Source: an uncultured Christensenellaceae bacterium
Lineage (GTDB): Bacteria; Bacillota; Clostridia; Christensenellales; Borkfalkiaceae
Length of the DNA stretch: 64,000 nt
NCBI GenBank assembly: GCA_910588695.1
Contig: CAJUOV010000007.1
Coordinates: forward strand, 26,238-90,237
Reading direction: 5' to 3'
Position numbers and translations under genes: made by a program. Under the pieces are notes generated by a model. That model saw only the letters and a program-made list of their open reading frames with translations. It was not told where the DNA came from and did not search any database. Shown one piece after another: positions 42,884 through 53,060 of the stretch (within the stretch, counting starts at the first letter, position 1; each line of letters starts with the position of its first letter).

Positions 42884-45800
42884 ATGATTTCTTACGATCA
42901 ATATGAAAACAGAATCAAAAAAGTTGCGAAATTCAGGAACTTTATGAATAAATACAAGTTCCTGTTTATCGCCGTTTTCGCATTGGTCGTAGCGGCGGTC
43001 GCAACCTTGCTCTCGCTCAAAGGTTCGCTTTCGGGCGAAATCGTCATATCTTCTTCCGTGTACGGAGAGAGCTATTCCGATCCGGAGGGAGTCTCCGCAT
43101 TTTGGAGCGACGTTTCTTACGAATTCGCGCGCGAAGGAAGCGGCGAGTGGACAGAAGAGAAACCCGTAAAAGCGGGAAAGTACAACGTGCGCGCCGTCTC
43201 GTCCAAAACGATCGGCAAAGGTTACGGAAAAATCGCTTCGTTCGAGATCGCGCCGCGGGAAGTGGAATTTTCGATAGTGAGCGAATCTGTGGAATACGGC
43301 GGCGTTCCGAAAGATATTTCTTTGGAACTTCTTTCGGGCGACAGATTGGATCGGAATAGCTTGCAGTTTGTCTATGACGATTATGTTTCGCAACGGACAG
43401 GGGTGGATTTGGACGAAAACTCCGTCAAAATCATCAATCAGGGGGACGACCGTACCGCGTGCTATATTGTAAAGCACGAGAAAAAAGAGCTCACGATTAC
43501 TAAACGCAGTATCTCGGTTTTTCCCGAGAAAATGGATTTCGTCTATTCGGGAAGCGGTGTGGTCTATTCGAACAATCCTTCCGAAGCCACGGAAATGCAG
43601 CTTGCAAACGGCGACGAAATCAAAATCGATACCGTTGCGCTTTATAAAGACGGTTTGCGCGTTGAAAATGCGGTTCGGGCGGGAAATTACGAGGCGGTTG
43701 CAAGCGGGTATGCCATTTGCAAGGCGATCGGCGGGCAGAAAATCGATGTGACTGCGCAGTATGACGGGCGCTTAGTAGCCGTTCCGTTTGAAATCTCGAA
43801 AAAAGTAATTACCGTAACGACTGCTTCCGCAGAGCAGATTTACGACGGAACACTGCTTTCAAAAGCGGACGGATTCGAGGCGGCGGGGCTCGTTGCGGGC
43901 GATACGCTATTCGTAAATGCGTCGACCCGTATCGTGCACGCGCAGACGATCCCAAACAAGCTGGTCGATTATCTGATTTTAAGCGCCGACGGTTCGAACG
44001 TTACTGCCGATTACGAGATTATTTGGCAATACGGAACGCTTACGGTCAAACCGCGTCCGATTACGGTAACTTCGCCTGACGGTTCGTGGATTTATGACGG
44101 AAATGTTTACAGTAAAACGGAAATTTCCTGTGCAGACGAATTTTTTAGCGTAACGGCGGTTAAAGATTCGGGAACGCCCGTGTTAACGATTGGCTTATAT
44201 CAAAACAAAGTTGATTATACCATTGAAAACAAATCGACGAACGAAAGAGAGGATTTGTCTGATTTTGCAGTGACAGAGAAATGGGGGACTCTTCAAATCA
44301 GACAACGAGAAATTACGGTAACAATCCAAAGCATTGAAAAAATGTACGACGGAAGTCCGCTTTTCGCAACGCCCGAAAATGACGAGGTGACGGTTACGGA
44401 CGGATCGCTTGCGGCAGGCGATATGCTCGTTTCCGATCGCAGCGGAAAGTTATTTTCGCTTACGAACGTCAAACGCGACAACGGAAAAGTTGCAAGCATT
44501 CAAAATAAATCGGAATATGGGATAGAATGCAACGGATTTCCCAGAACGAAAAATTACTTGATTCGCTATGAGAGGGGAACGCTTACGGTCAATCCCCGTC
44601 ATATTTCGTTGCTCACCAATTCCAATAATTTCGTTTATGACGGAGAACCTCATTCCGACAGCGGCTGTTTGATATTCGAAAACGGGATTCAATCGGCTCT
44701 TATAGGGGGAAATAAACTCGCTCTCGTAGGCAGCGCGCCCGCATTTACAAACGTCAGCGAAACGAAAGGCATTCAGAATAACAATGTTTGCGTCTACGAT
44801 GCGGGACAGAATTACGAGATCGACTCCGTTGCATACGGAACAATAACGATTTTGCCGCGTCCGTTGACGGTCGTCACAAATTCCGCGCCATTTGTCTATG
44901 ACGGAAACGCTCATTCGGACGGCGGCTATTCTGCCTTTTACAACGGCGGAGCGGGACTTGTCGGCGAAGACGAACTGATTCTTTTAACGGCACGAGAGGT
45001 GACTGTCGTCGGCGATACGGCGGTCGGCAATAACGTTTGCTCCTATTCCGTTCCGAACGACAATTACGAACTGAAAAATTATACATACGGTACGCTGACC
45101 GTCAATCCCCGTCCGCTGACCGTTACTTCGCCGAGCGCATCGTGGGTATACGACGGCGAGAAACACAGCAAGGCGGAAATTGACTGCGCCGATCAGATAT
45201 TCAAAGTCGTTGTTTCGGGCGATCCTGTTACCGTTGTCCGAGATAAGACGTTCGGGTCTGTGAAAAATCGTGTGAATTATACCATCCGAAACGCCGCGGA
45301 CGAGGTCGAGGACAAGGCGAATTTTGCGGTGACGGAAATTTGGGGCGAACTTGCAATTTCTGCGCGCGGACTTACGGTTACTTCGCCGAGCGAGTCGTGG
45401 GTATACGACGCGGGCATGCACAGCCTTGCAAAAGTTTTCTGTACGGACGAATATTTTACGGTCGTTCCCGTCGGGGAAACGGCTATAACTTCGATCAAAG
45501 ATTTCGGCAAGTCTACGAACGAAGTTGCTTTTGCGATTGTTAAAAAATCGACGAACGAAGCGGAGAACGATTTTGCCAACTTTGAAATTACTCTGGAGTG
45601 GGGGACGCTTACCGTGACCGCCCGCGAGATCCGTGTCGTTACCGCTTCGGACGAAAAGGAGTATGACGGAACTTTGCTTGAAAGAAACGAGTACGTCAGA
45701 ACCTATCACACAAACAAAGAGGGCGAACAGGCGGGGCTTTTGGGCGTTGACGCTCTTACATTAAAAGATAAATATTCGATTTTCAACGTAATGGAATCGG

Positions 45801-48800
45801 GGGAAAACAAGTGCACCTTCCTCGAGCCCAACCAAAATTATAAAATTATCGGTTATGACTTCGGTACGCTTACGATCACGCCTAAGCATGTTTTAATTCA
45901 TGCGCTGGATGTAAGTTCGGTATACGGAGAAGCGCCTGTTTATCCGAGCGGTAAGGGCAATTTTGCAGATTCGGGAACAGTCGGTTTTATCGGCGGAGAT
46001 ACGGTCGAATTGTTCGTAGAGTACGATCTTTCGGCATACGGTTATCGGTCCGTCGAACGGCTTCCCGTCAGATGGGTCGACGGTGCGATTCTTCCTTACG
46101 AAAATGCGGTAGTCAAGAGCGAGGCGCGGTTTACGGGGAGCGACGAGCATAACTACGAAATTGCCTATGAATGCGGCGCTTTGACGGTGGTTCGGCGCGG
46201 TTTGTACATTCTTCTTGATGAGATTAAAACCTATTACGGCGAAGATATTTATTATGAAGACGGAACGAGCGCGGTCTATCCCAAGGGCGCGGGCAATACG
46301 ATGGGCGTATTCTTTGCGGATGACAGCGAAGAAGATAAAACGAAAAACGGGCTTCTTGCGGGCGACACGCTTGAAGTTGTCAGTATTCTCTATAAAGACG
46401 CGCCTCTTCTCAATCCCGACGGTGAGAACGGCAGCGGTACGACTGACGAGTTTGTAACGCCCAAGAACGCCGCGCACTACTATATCTTCCCGCATGAAAT
46501 CAAGATCTGCGCTGCCGACGGAAGGGAGGAGATCACGATCGTCGGTGAAAGTGAAAATCCGATCGGCGCGAATTATCTCATTCGCTACTATACGCCCGGC
46601 GAGCTGGAAATTCTCGCACGTCCCGTTCAGGTAACCCTCAACGAGATCGAAACGCGATGGTACGACGGCGAAGCGCGCGAATATTTATCGGGCGGGGAAG
46701 CGGTCGTGCTCGATCGGACGCGCGCCGGGTATCCCGAACTTTTGAAAAAGAGTGATGCATTCGGCTACGGCGAACGGCTTGATGTAAAAGTCGTATTTGA
46801 CCGCGAACCGATATTCCGCGGCGAATATATCTATTCGTTCGATTCCGCAAACAGCACGATCGAAGAGCAGAACGGCGAGGGCGGCTATTTTGCTTCGTCG
46901 CGTAGACTGAAAAATTATAATATTCTCTGCGTCAACGGCGTTTGCCAAATCACCAAACGCCCCGTGACCATTCAGATGAACGATATTACCAAAACTTACG
47001 GCGACTATATGAACTACGACACCAAAGAGTATTATCGCGTAGTCGGCGAAGTGCCTTTTGTAGAGGGAGAAAGAATATATGGTTGGTCGCGGATTCTTTT
47101 CGGGGGTATGTCTTCGAACAGCGTTTTCCCTGTGGGCGAATACGAAATTACGGGTGAGCCGCAACAGATCGGCTATCATGCGACTCCAAAACCGCCGATC
47201 ACCAACGTATTCGACAGCTACGATATCACGGTGCTCCCCGGAACACTGACGGTCGTGCCCAAAGAGGTGACGGTAACCACGTGGAAAAGGAACGGATATT
47301 ACGGAAGTAGCGGTCCCAAGGATTGGGTGCTGAAATTTTCCAATACCGATCTTGCCTACGACGAGACGATGGAGATCGAATATTCTTATTTCCAAAACGG
47401 CGTTTCGATCAATATGCCCAAAGACGTTGGAATTTACGATGTGCAGCTCACGCCCGTTTTAAGCGTCGGCGAAGAGGGATTGAAAAACTATACATTCGTT
47501 TTTATGAACGGCGATAAAGACCCGAACGAAGAATTGCCGAACGGTTACTTTGCGGGTATGCTTGAAATTATGCCGCTTCCGATCACCGTATCGGTCAGTC
47601 AGAAAGATACGATCGTATACGGCGATTCGATTTCTGACGCTGTCGAAGTCGTTGTCGTGCCCGCGCATCCCGAATATGATGTGTTGCCCTACGGTGAAGT
47701 TCTGACCGCTTTTTATTCGTTCCAAAAGAACGGTGTTTCCGTAACGCCGAAATTTGCAGATATTTACGACATCGTGATCGGAGAACAGCTCCTTATCAAC
47801 GGCAGCGCGGAGGGGATGAAGAACTACGACGTGACGGAGAGTGGCGAGCTTCAAAACGGAACGCTAACGATTACTCCGCGCGACATTACGGTTAGATTAG
47901 ACAGTTTGACGATTGATTACGGCGATCCGCTCCGTTACGAGATCGGAAACGACGGTACGAATTATACGATCCTCTCGGGAGAGCTCGTCTACGGCGATCG
48001 ACTCTTCATTTTTACAACAATGTATTTGGCGTTGGAAACGGTTGACAACCGTCCGTCGGTGGGCAACTATAGCATACTCTCCAAAGCGGAATTTGTTCAC
48101 AACGGCAGTGACGAAATTGTCGACGGCTACAAGATCTCGGACAGCTATTCGTTTACGATAGAAACGGGCACATTGACGGTTAATAAGCGACCGATTACGC
48201 TCGAACTTAATCCGGATTTCAAAGAATCCGTGTACTATGACGGTAAACCGCACAATTACGTTTCGGGCGGAGAAGAAATCGGCGGAAAAGGCATGGCGGA
48301 GGGGGAAACACTGCAAGTTGCGGTCGGTTATACTTCCGTTTCCGGTCATTCGATCGCTTATCAAGTAGTCAAAGCGGATCGATACGTCTGTTGGTTCGAT
48401 TCCGAAAAGAGTCGGATATTATACGGCGAACAAGAAATATCGCTTGATAATTACGAAATCAGCGTTAAGAGTATAGAGCGTATGATTCTCCCCCGCACGG
48501 TGAAAATTTCGATTCTCGATCTCGGAACAAAAGTTTACGGCGAACCCGTCGTCTATCCGGAAAGCGAGGGGAATTATGCGGCAATCGAGGCGGTCGAGCC
48601 TGTTTTAGGAGGCGGTCTTGTCGACGGCGAAACGCTGCAAATCAACGTATGGTTTTTCCATAAAGCGAGTTTAACCGCTTATAGCAATCAAACGGTGTTG
48701 CCTGTGGGCGACTACGAAATCGTTCCCCGCAGCGGACATACCGTAAACGGCGGAGAGTATGCAGACGAAAACAATTATTTGTTTGAGTTTGAAAACGGCG

Positions 48801-51274
48801 CGGTAAAAGTCGAAAGGCGCTCTCTCATCGTGACGCTTCGGAATGTGGAAGTTGATTACGGCGAACAACCCGCATATTACGGGGGAGAAGGGAATTACGC
48901 GAGTGTTACAAATCTTGCGGACGGCGAAACGCTGACCGTTCTGAGCGTGGCGTTCACCATGCCGCCTCAGGCTCAGGTGGGAGAATACGAGGAGGCGGTT
49001 GCGCTTAATCTCGATCGGACTCAGCCCGTTAAGATTACGCGCGACGGCGTGGATGTAACAGAGAATTACATCGTACAGCAAGTCAAGGGGAAATTGACGG
49101 TTATCCAACGCAGAGTGACGGTTACGACCGCTACAAACTCTTTCGTGTACGACGGAGAAATACATACCGACGGCGGATATACGGTGATAGATCAGTACGG
49201 CGGGAAGGGACTCGCTTACGACGATATGAGCGTTCTTCATGCGGATTATGAAAGAAATCTTCCGTCGGTGGAAGAATATTCTGTAGACGCAACGGAAAAT
49301 AAGTTTGCGATCGCAATGAAACGGGGCGCGGTGGACGTGACGCGCAATTACGAGATTACGTATACTTACGGCAGTCTCTCCGTTCTCCAACGGATCATTT
49401 ACGTGGCGACGAAGAGCGCGGAAAAGGTGTACGACGGTACGCCGCTCGTCTCTCCCGCTGAGATCGAATCCTGTTATCATTATAAGAACAACGACGCGAC
49501 CCAAGAGAGAGTGGACGGACTTGTGGCGGGACATTCGTTCCGTTTCGGAACAGTTTCGATCGAAGAGACGGGGTTTGTATTAAACGATACAGTGGAAGAT
49601 ATTTTGAACGCCGCGGGCGTTTCTAAAAAGTTCAATTATATCATCGCAGAGACCGAACTCGGCAAACTGACGGTGCATCAACGTCAGATTTATGTTGACG
49701 CGTCGAGCGACAACAAGGTGTACGACGGCAAACCGCTTATCTCTCCCGACGATCGCTATACTCTTACTTTCTATCCTGATAACGATATGACGAAAACTCC
49801 GTTGACGGGAGAGGAGAACGCGCTTGTGAGCGGGCATTCCTTTATCGTTGAGCTTCCGTCGATCACCGACGCGGGCACGATTGAAAACAATAAATTCAAA
49901 GGCGTGACGAACGGACGAAGCGACGTGACGAAAAACTATCTGATCCTGTCCCGAAGCGGAAAACTGACGGTGAAACAGCGCGAGGTTACGATTACGGTCG
50001 GCGATCTTACGATGGTGTATTACAACGGCGCGCCGAAGGAAACGCCGTCGATCGTCTGCGAATTGGAGGGCGAAACCGCAAACCGCGGAATCCTGCGTTC
50101 GGAAGCCGATTTGTTTACGTTCACGCCGCTGTACGTCGCCAAGGGAACGAGTTGGGCGGCGACCCGCTATAATGCGGGCGAGTACGATATTATGCTTACA
50201 ATCGCCGACGGAACGGGAAAGAATAATTATGCGTTTTCCGTCGACGTCGGACTTTTATCAATCGAAAAAGCGTCGCTCTTTGTGAAGCCGTCGGATCGGT
50301 GGGAAAACTATATCGGCGCAGGCCAGGAAATTACGATTTCTTCAAACGAATTGGAGTTCGGCGATTCTGCGCTTGCATCGGGCGATATGATCGTCAGCTG
50401 CGAATTGACCCGCACGGGATTGAAAGCGAGCGAGAATAAAATGTTCGCGCCCGTCAAAATCAGAAACGGCAGCCTTGTTATTTGCGATGTTCTTACCGGC
50501 GAACCCGTTATCGATAATTATAATGTCGTGCTTTCCGTAGGATATATCGGGTTTAATCAGAGAACGCTTTATTTCGAACAGATCATTCCGGACGGTATCA
50601 ACAGAGACCCTGTAACGGGCAGAGGGTTGCTTCCTTATTCGGGCGAGAGAGTTGACTTTACGGGCGGAAGCAATACGCTTTACAGGTTGCTTACTTCAGA
50701 CGAAGTCGATACGCCGTCGAAGCGGGCGGAATGGAGCGGTGCGGATGCAGGGCTCGATATTTCGTCTTACGGGCTGCTCGACACTGACGGCGCAGTTTTG
50801 AAAAGCGCTTATGTCGGCAGTCAGGTCCGCATCTACGATCAGTGGGTGAATCTGAATGTCGTAAATAGCGGAACGGGCGGTTTGGTCTCCAAATTGTACA
50901 ATATAGTTTGCGTTGTGCGTGCGGGGACAAACACGTCGATCGAAGTGCAGCCCGTACAGGCGAAGATTTCGTTTTCTGCTATGCTGACCCAATCGGTACT
51001 CGACAATGCGGAAGTCGGTATGACTCTTCTGGATTCCTCTTATATTCGCAGCGCAGAGGGGCTGTTGGAAGGTCATCTTGCGGAAGCTGCAATTTATAAA
51101 GACGAGAACGGCAATGTAAGCGTCTATGTGTTTATCTATCTGCCGCGGTATACAGACGGAATTATCTCGTCAAGAGTCAATAAAAGTATTATTTATTCTG
51201 CAACGTGTTTCTTTGATTCGGGCATTTCCCCGAATTCGGAGCTTGTGGGTACTGCTATCTATCCGAAGGGATAA
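42884..51274 (+). CDS. Giant N-anchored MBG/YDG-repeat surface protein (2796 aa)
   Basis: The largest gene of the window. A ~23-residue cytoplasmic start and a span (~26-45, FLFIAVFALVVAAVATLLSL) are followed by roughly 24-26 tandem MBG/YDG modules of ~80-130 residues. Most open with a strand such as ITVTSPDGSWIYDG, LTVTSPSASWVYDG or IYVATKSAEKVYDG and close with a GTLTV(N/K/T)xRxI link to the next module. Some have YGE/YGD in place of YDG; the last two are degenerate. A few adjacent modules (starting near 44.08, 45.12 and 45.38 kb) are similar even in DNA, which suggests internal duplication. No C-terminal sorting signal. It should form a long fibre outside the membrane. Confidence 0.85.
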   Translation: MISYDQYENRIKKVAKFRNFMNKYKFLFIAVFALVVAAVATLLSLKGSLSGEIVISSSVYGESYSDPEGVSAFWSDVSYEFAREGSGEWTEEKPVKAGKYNVRAVSSKTIGKGYGKIASFEIAPREVEFSIVSESVEYGGVPKDISLELLSGDRLDRNSLQFVYDDYVSQRTGVDLDENSVKIINQGDDRTACYIVKHEKKELTITKRSISVFPEKMDFVYSGSGVVYSNNPSEATEMQLANGDEIKIDTVALYKDGLRVENAVRAGNYEAVASGYAICKAIGGQKIDVTAQYDGRLVAVPFEISKKVITVTTASAEQIYDGTLLSKADGFEAAGLVAGDTLFVNASTRIVHAQTIPNKLVDYLILSADGSNVTADYEIIWQYGTLTVKPRPITVTSPDGSWIYDGNVYSKTEISCADEFFSVTAVKDSGTPVLTIGLYQNKVDYTIENKSTNEREDLSDFAVTEKWGTLQIRQREITVTIQSIEKMYDGSPLFATPENDEVTVTDGSLAAGDMLVSDRSGKLFSLTNVKRDNGKVASIQNKSEYGIECNGFPRTKNYLIRYERGTLTVNPRHISLLTNSNNFVYDGEPHSDSGCLIFENGIQSALIGGNKLALVGSAPAFTNVSETKGIQNNNVCVYDAGQNYEIDSVAYGTITILPRPLTVVTNSAPFVYDGNAHSDGGYSAFYNGGAGLVGEDELILLTAREVTVVGDTAVGNNVCSYSVPNDNYELKNYTYGTLTVNPRPLTVTSPSASWVYDGEKHSKAEIDCADQIFKVVVSGDPVTVVRDKTFGSVKNRVNYTIRNAADEVEDKANFAVTEIWGELAISARGLTVTSPSESWVYDAGMHSLAKVFCTDEYFTVVPVGETAITSIKDFGKSTNEVAFAIVKKSTNEAENDFANFEITLEWGTLTVTAREIRVVTASDEKEYDGTLLERNEYVRTYHTNKEGEQAGLLGVDALTLKDKYSIFNVMESGENKCTFLEPNQNYKIIGYDFGTLTITPKHVLIHALDVSSVYGEAPVYPSGKGNFADSGTVGFIGGDTVELFVEYDLSAYGYRSVERLPVRWVDGAILPYENAVVKSEARFTGSDEHNYEIAYECGALTVVRRGLYILLDEIKTYYGEDIYYEDGTSAVYPKGAGNTMGVFFADDSEEDKTKNGLLAGDTLEVVSILYKDAPLLNPDGENGSGTTDEFVTPKNAAHYYIFPHEIKICAADGREEITIVGESENPIGANYLIRYYTPGELEILARPVQVTLNEIETRWYDGEAREYLSGGEAVVLDRTRAGYPELLKKSDAFGYGERLDVKVVFDREPIFRGEYIYSFDSANSTIEEQNGEGGYFASSRRLKNYNILCVNGVCQITKRPVTIQMNDITKTYGDYMNYDTKEYYRVVGEVPFVEGERIYGWSRILFGGMSSNSVFPVGEYEITGEPQQIGYHATPKPPITNVFDSYDITVLPGTLTVVPKEVTVTTWKRNGYYGSSGPKDWVLKFSNTDLAYDETMEIEYSYFQNGVSINMPKDVGIYDVQLTPVLSVGEEGLKNYTFVFMNGDKDPNEELPNGYFAGMLEIMPLPITVSVSQKDTIVYGDSISDAVEVVVVPAHPEYDVLPYGEVLTAFYSFQKNGVSVTPKFADIYDIVIGEQLLINGSAEGMKNYDVTESGELQNGTLTITPRDITVRLDSLTIDYGDPLRYEIGNDGTNYTILSGELVYGDRLFIFTTMYLALETVDNRPSVGNYSILSKAEFVHNGSDEIVDGYKISDSYSFTIETGTLTVNKRPITLELNPDFKESVYYDGKPHNYVSGGEEIGGKGMAEGETLQVAVGYTSVSGHSIAYQVVKADRYVCWFDSEKSRILYGEQEISLDNYEISVKSIERMILPRTVKISILDLGTKVYGEPVVYPESEGNYAAIEAVEPVLGGGLVDGETLQINVWFFHKASLTAYSNQTVLPVGDYEIVPRSGHTVNGGEYADENNYLFEFENGAVKVERRSLIVTLRNVEVDYGEQPAYYGGEGNYASVTNLADGETLTVLSVAFTMPPQAQVGEYEEAVALNLDRTQPVKITRDGVDVTENYIVQQVKGKLTVIQRRVTVTTATNSFVYDGEIHTDGGYTVIDQYGGKGLAYDDMSVLHADYERNLPSVEEYSVDATENKFAIAMKRGAVDVTRNYEITYTYGSLSVLQRIIYVATKSAEKVYDGTPLVSPAEIESCYHYKNNDATQERVDGLVAGHSFRFGTVSIEETGFVLNDTVEDILNAAGVSKKFNYIIAETELGKLTVHQRQIYVDASSDNKVYDGKPLISPDDRYTLTFYPDNDMTKTPLTGEENALVSGHSFIVELPSITDAGTIENNKFKGVTNGRSDVTKNYLILSRSGKLTVKQREVTITVGDLTMVYYNGAPKETPSIVCELEGETANRGILRSEADLFTFTPLYVAKGTSWAATRYNAGEYDIMLTIADGTGKNNYAFSVDVGLLSIEKASLFVKPSDRWENYIGAGQEITISSNELEFGDSALASGDMIVSCELTRTGLKASENKMFAPVKIRNGSLVICDVLTGEPVIDNYNVVLSVGYIGFNQRTLYFEQIIPDGINRDPVTGRGLLPYSGERVDFTGGSNTLYRLLTSDEVDTPSKRAEWSGADAGLDISSYGLLDTDGAVLKSAYVGSQVRIYDQWVNLNVVNSGTGGLVSKLYNIVCVVRAGTNTSIEVQPVQAKISFSAMLTQSVLDNAEVGMTLLDSSYIRSAEGLLEGHLAEAAIYKDENGNVSVYVFIYLPRYTDGIISSRVNKSIIYSATCFFDSGISPNSELVGTAIYPKG

Positions 51275-51286
51275 AAGGAGAGAGGT

Positions 51287-51331
51287 ATGAAAAAGTTAAA
51301 GAAAATCCGAAAAGAGGAGGGACTGTCGTGA
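51287..51331 (+). CDS. Possible 14-codon leader ORF
   Basis: ATG after AAAGGAGAGAGGT encodes MKKLKKIRKEEGLS and stops in a GTGA overlap with the next start. It contains the GAGGAGGG SD of the next gene, so its translation could control access to that site. It may equally be a chance ORF. Confidence 0.35.
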   Translation: MKKLKKIRKEEGLS

Positions 51332-52350
51332 ACAGGGGATTTATAACTTATTTCAGCGAAGCGATCAAATCTTCGTTCAAGACGATTTTCAAAAATAAAG
51401 GATTTTTGACGATATGGCTGTATACGATTATGGAACTGGTCGGCAGATGTACTTTCGTATTGTCTCCGGTATTTGATCTCGCGAACATCAGACAGGCAAA
51501 GACGGTTCACGCTTATAACAGAGCCGACGTTTCCGAAAATTTTCGTCATGCGCTCAGAGCAAACGCACTGTGGTCGTTATGGGGGGCATATTGCCTCGAA
51601 GCGCTTATCTTTCTGGCAGGCATCATTCTTATCGGAATCGCAACGGGTTTTCTTGCTTTGATCGGTTTTATGATCGGATATGCCGCGCCCGATTTTCCGC
51701 AGGAGTTTATGGTGTTGATTTTTTGCACGCCGGGGGCGGCAGTGCTTCTTGTTTACTTTGCGATCATGCCTATTATGTTTGCGCCTACTCCTTATATCGT
51801 AGAATCAAATCCCGGAATCGGCGCAGCGGCGGCAGTTTCCGCAAGTATTAAAACCATGCGGCGGTGCGGAAAGTGGACATGTTTTCTGAATTTCTTTGTA
51901 CCCTCGCTGATTATGGGGGCGATCGTAGGTTCTGGCGCGGGCGCGATTATGTTGGTATTGCTCTTTCTCGAAGGCAGAGCGGAATGCGGGATCGTGTTGT
52001 GCTGCGTAATTTTTCTGTTTGCCGCGATCTTTCTTGCGATCTTTCCTATTTTTCATCTGACATATAAAATTTCGGAAAAAAGTCTGTTCGAAGATATTGC
52101 GCTTGATCCGGTCAATGCGGGCAAGCATACGTCGGGAGTGAACATCAGACGTTGCAAGGGAGTTTTGTTCGAGCCCGAGACAATCGAAGAAAATCTGTCC
52201 GTTCTCTTTGATGAAACGGATAACTTGGACGCGCCGCTTCCTGCAAGCGGTGCAAGGCGTAAGCATGAAAAGTCGGCGCGCGCAGGCGCAAAGAAAGTAA
52301 ATCTTTCAGACGAAGAGACGGATATTTCCGACGGGAAGGACGAATCATGA
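51328..52350 (+). CDS. Multi-pass membrane protein (340 aa), unknown function
   Basis: Starts at a GTG behind GAGGAGGG. The first ~250 residues contain about six hydrophobic segments (near 25-48, 80-120 as two, 126-150, 185-215 and 219-245). The ~90-residue C-terminal part is charged, with basic RRKHEKSARAGAKK and a final acidic DEETDISDGKDES, so it is probably cytoplasmic. The overall look is that of DUF975-like or similar integral membrane proteins, but I cannot assign a family. It overlaps the next gene by 4 nt (ATGA). Confidence 0.7.
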   Translation: MNRGFITYFSEAIKSSFKTIFKNKGFLTIWLYTIMELVGRCTFVLSPVFDLANIRQAKTVHAYNRADVSENFRHALRANALWSLWGAYCLEALIFLAGIILIGIATGFLALIGFMIGYAAPDFPQEFMVLIFCTPGAAVLLVYFAIMPIMFAPTPYIVESNPGIGAAAAVSASIKTMRRCGKWTCFLNFFVPSLIMGAIVGSGAGAIMLVLLFLEGRAECGIVLCCVIFLFAAIFLAIFPIFHLTYKISEKSLFEDIALDPVNAGKHTSGVNIRRCKGVLFEPETIEENLSVLFDETDNLDAPLPASGARRKHEKSARAGAKKVNLSDEETDISDGKDES

Positions 52351-53060
52351 CGGTTTTTTTGTGGAGAATATTGTGTATTGTCGCGGCGGCATTGTTTTTG
52401 TTCGGCATAGTCACGCTCATTGTTGTTCGCTTTCTAAAAAACAAATATGCGCATTCGTTTACCGAAGATAAATTTCTGCGCACGGTCAAGACGACCAATT
52501 CGACGAATTCCGTCTATCTGACTTCGGGCGAAACGTACAAGTATATTAAAAAATACGTTGTTTGCGTTTCAGGAACCGAGCGGTTTCTCATCTGTAATTT
52601 TGCAAGGAAGTATAAGCAGATCGGATTTTTTGTTGTACAGTATACTGCTTCGAAACGGGTTTTGTCGGTAATCAGAGCGACGGAGACGAATACCACGCTA
52701 TCTTCGCGTGTGATCGCGCTTTCCGGCCGTTGCGCATACGTGAACGTAGTCATATCTTACGTTAACTCTGCGCAGATCAATTCGCAGATCATTCGACCGC
52801 TTCCGCGCTATAAAATTCGCTTGTACGCCTTTTTCAAAAGTCTTGCGGTTTTTACGGGAATCTTTCTGTTGCGTCATATTGCGCTTGAAACATTCGGCGG
52901 TATCTATCTGAAAGCCTATCTGAATTCTTATTGGAACTATGCGATCGTCGGCGCGAGCTTTTTCGTTGCGCTGCTCGGTTACGTTTTAACGGTACTCTGC
53001 TTCCGCCGCAAAAATGCGAAAGAGGCGAACGGAGGTGCGCTGGAATATGAGTTCCTATAA
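52347..53060 (+). CDS. Membrane protein (237 aa), unknown function
   Basis: One N-terminal span (residues ~5-27), a ~130-residue beta-rich region with many Tyr, Thr and Val residues, and two C-terminal spans (~168-186 and ~200-222), ending in a short charged tail. No family recognised. Its start overlaps the preceding stop, and the next gene starts 14 nt before its stop, so translation of the three is tightly coupled. Confidence 0.65.
   Translation: MTVFLWRILCIVAAALFLFGIVTLIVVRFLKNKYAHSFTEDKFLRTVKTTNSTNSVYLTSGETYKYIKKYVVCVSGTERFLICNFARKYKQIGFFVVQYTASKRVLSVIRATETNTTLSSRVIALSGRCAYVNVVISYVNSAQINSQIIRPLPRYKIRLYAFFKSLAVFTGIFLLRHIALETFGGIYLKAYLNSYWNYAIVGASFFVALLGYVLTVLCFRRKNAKEANGGALEYEFL

Noticed and set aside
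42884..51274. CRISPR or DNA-level tandem array
   Set aside because: The periodicity is that of protein modules in one open frame of 2796 codons; there are no short identical repeats with unique spacers.
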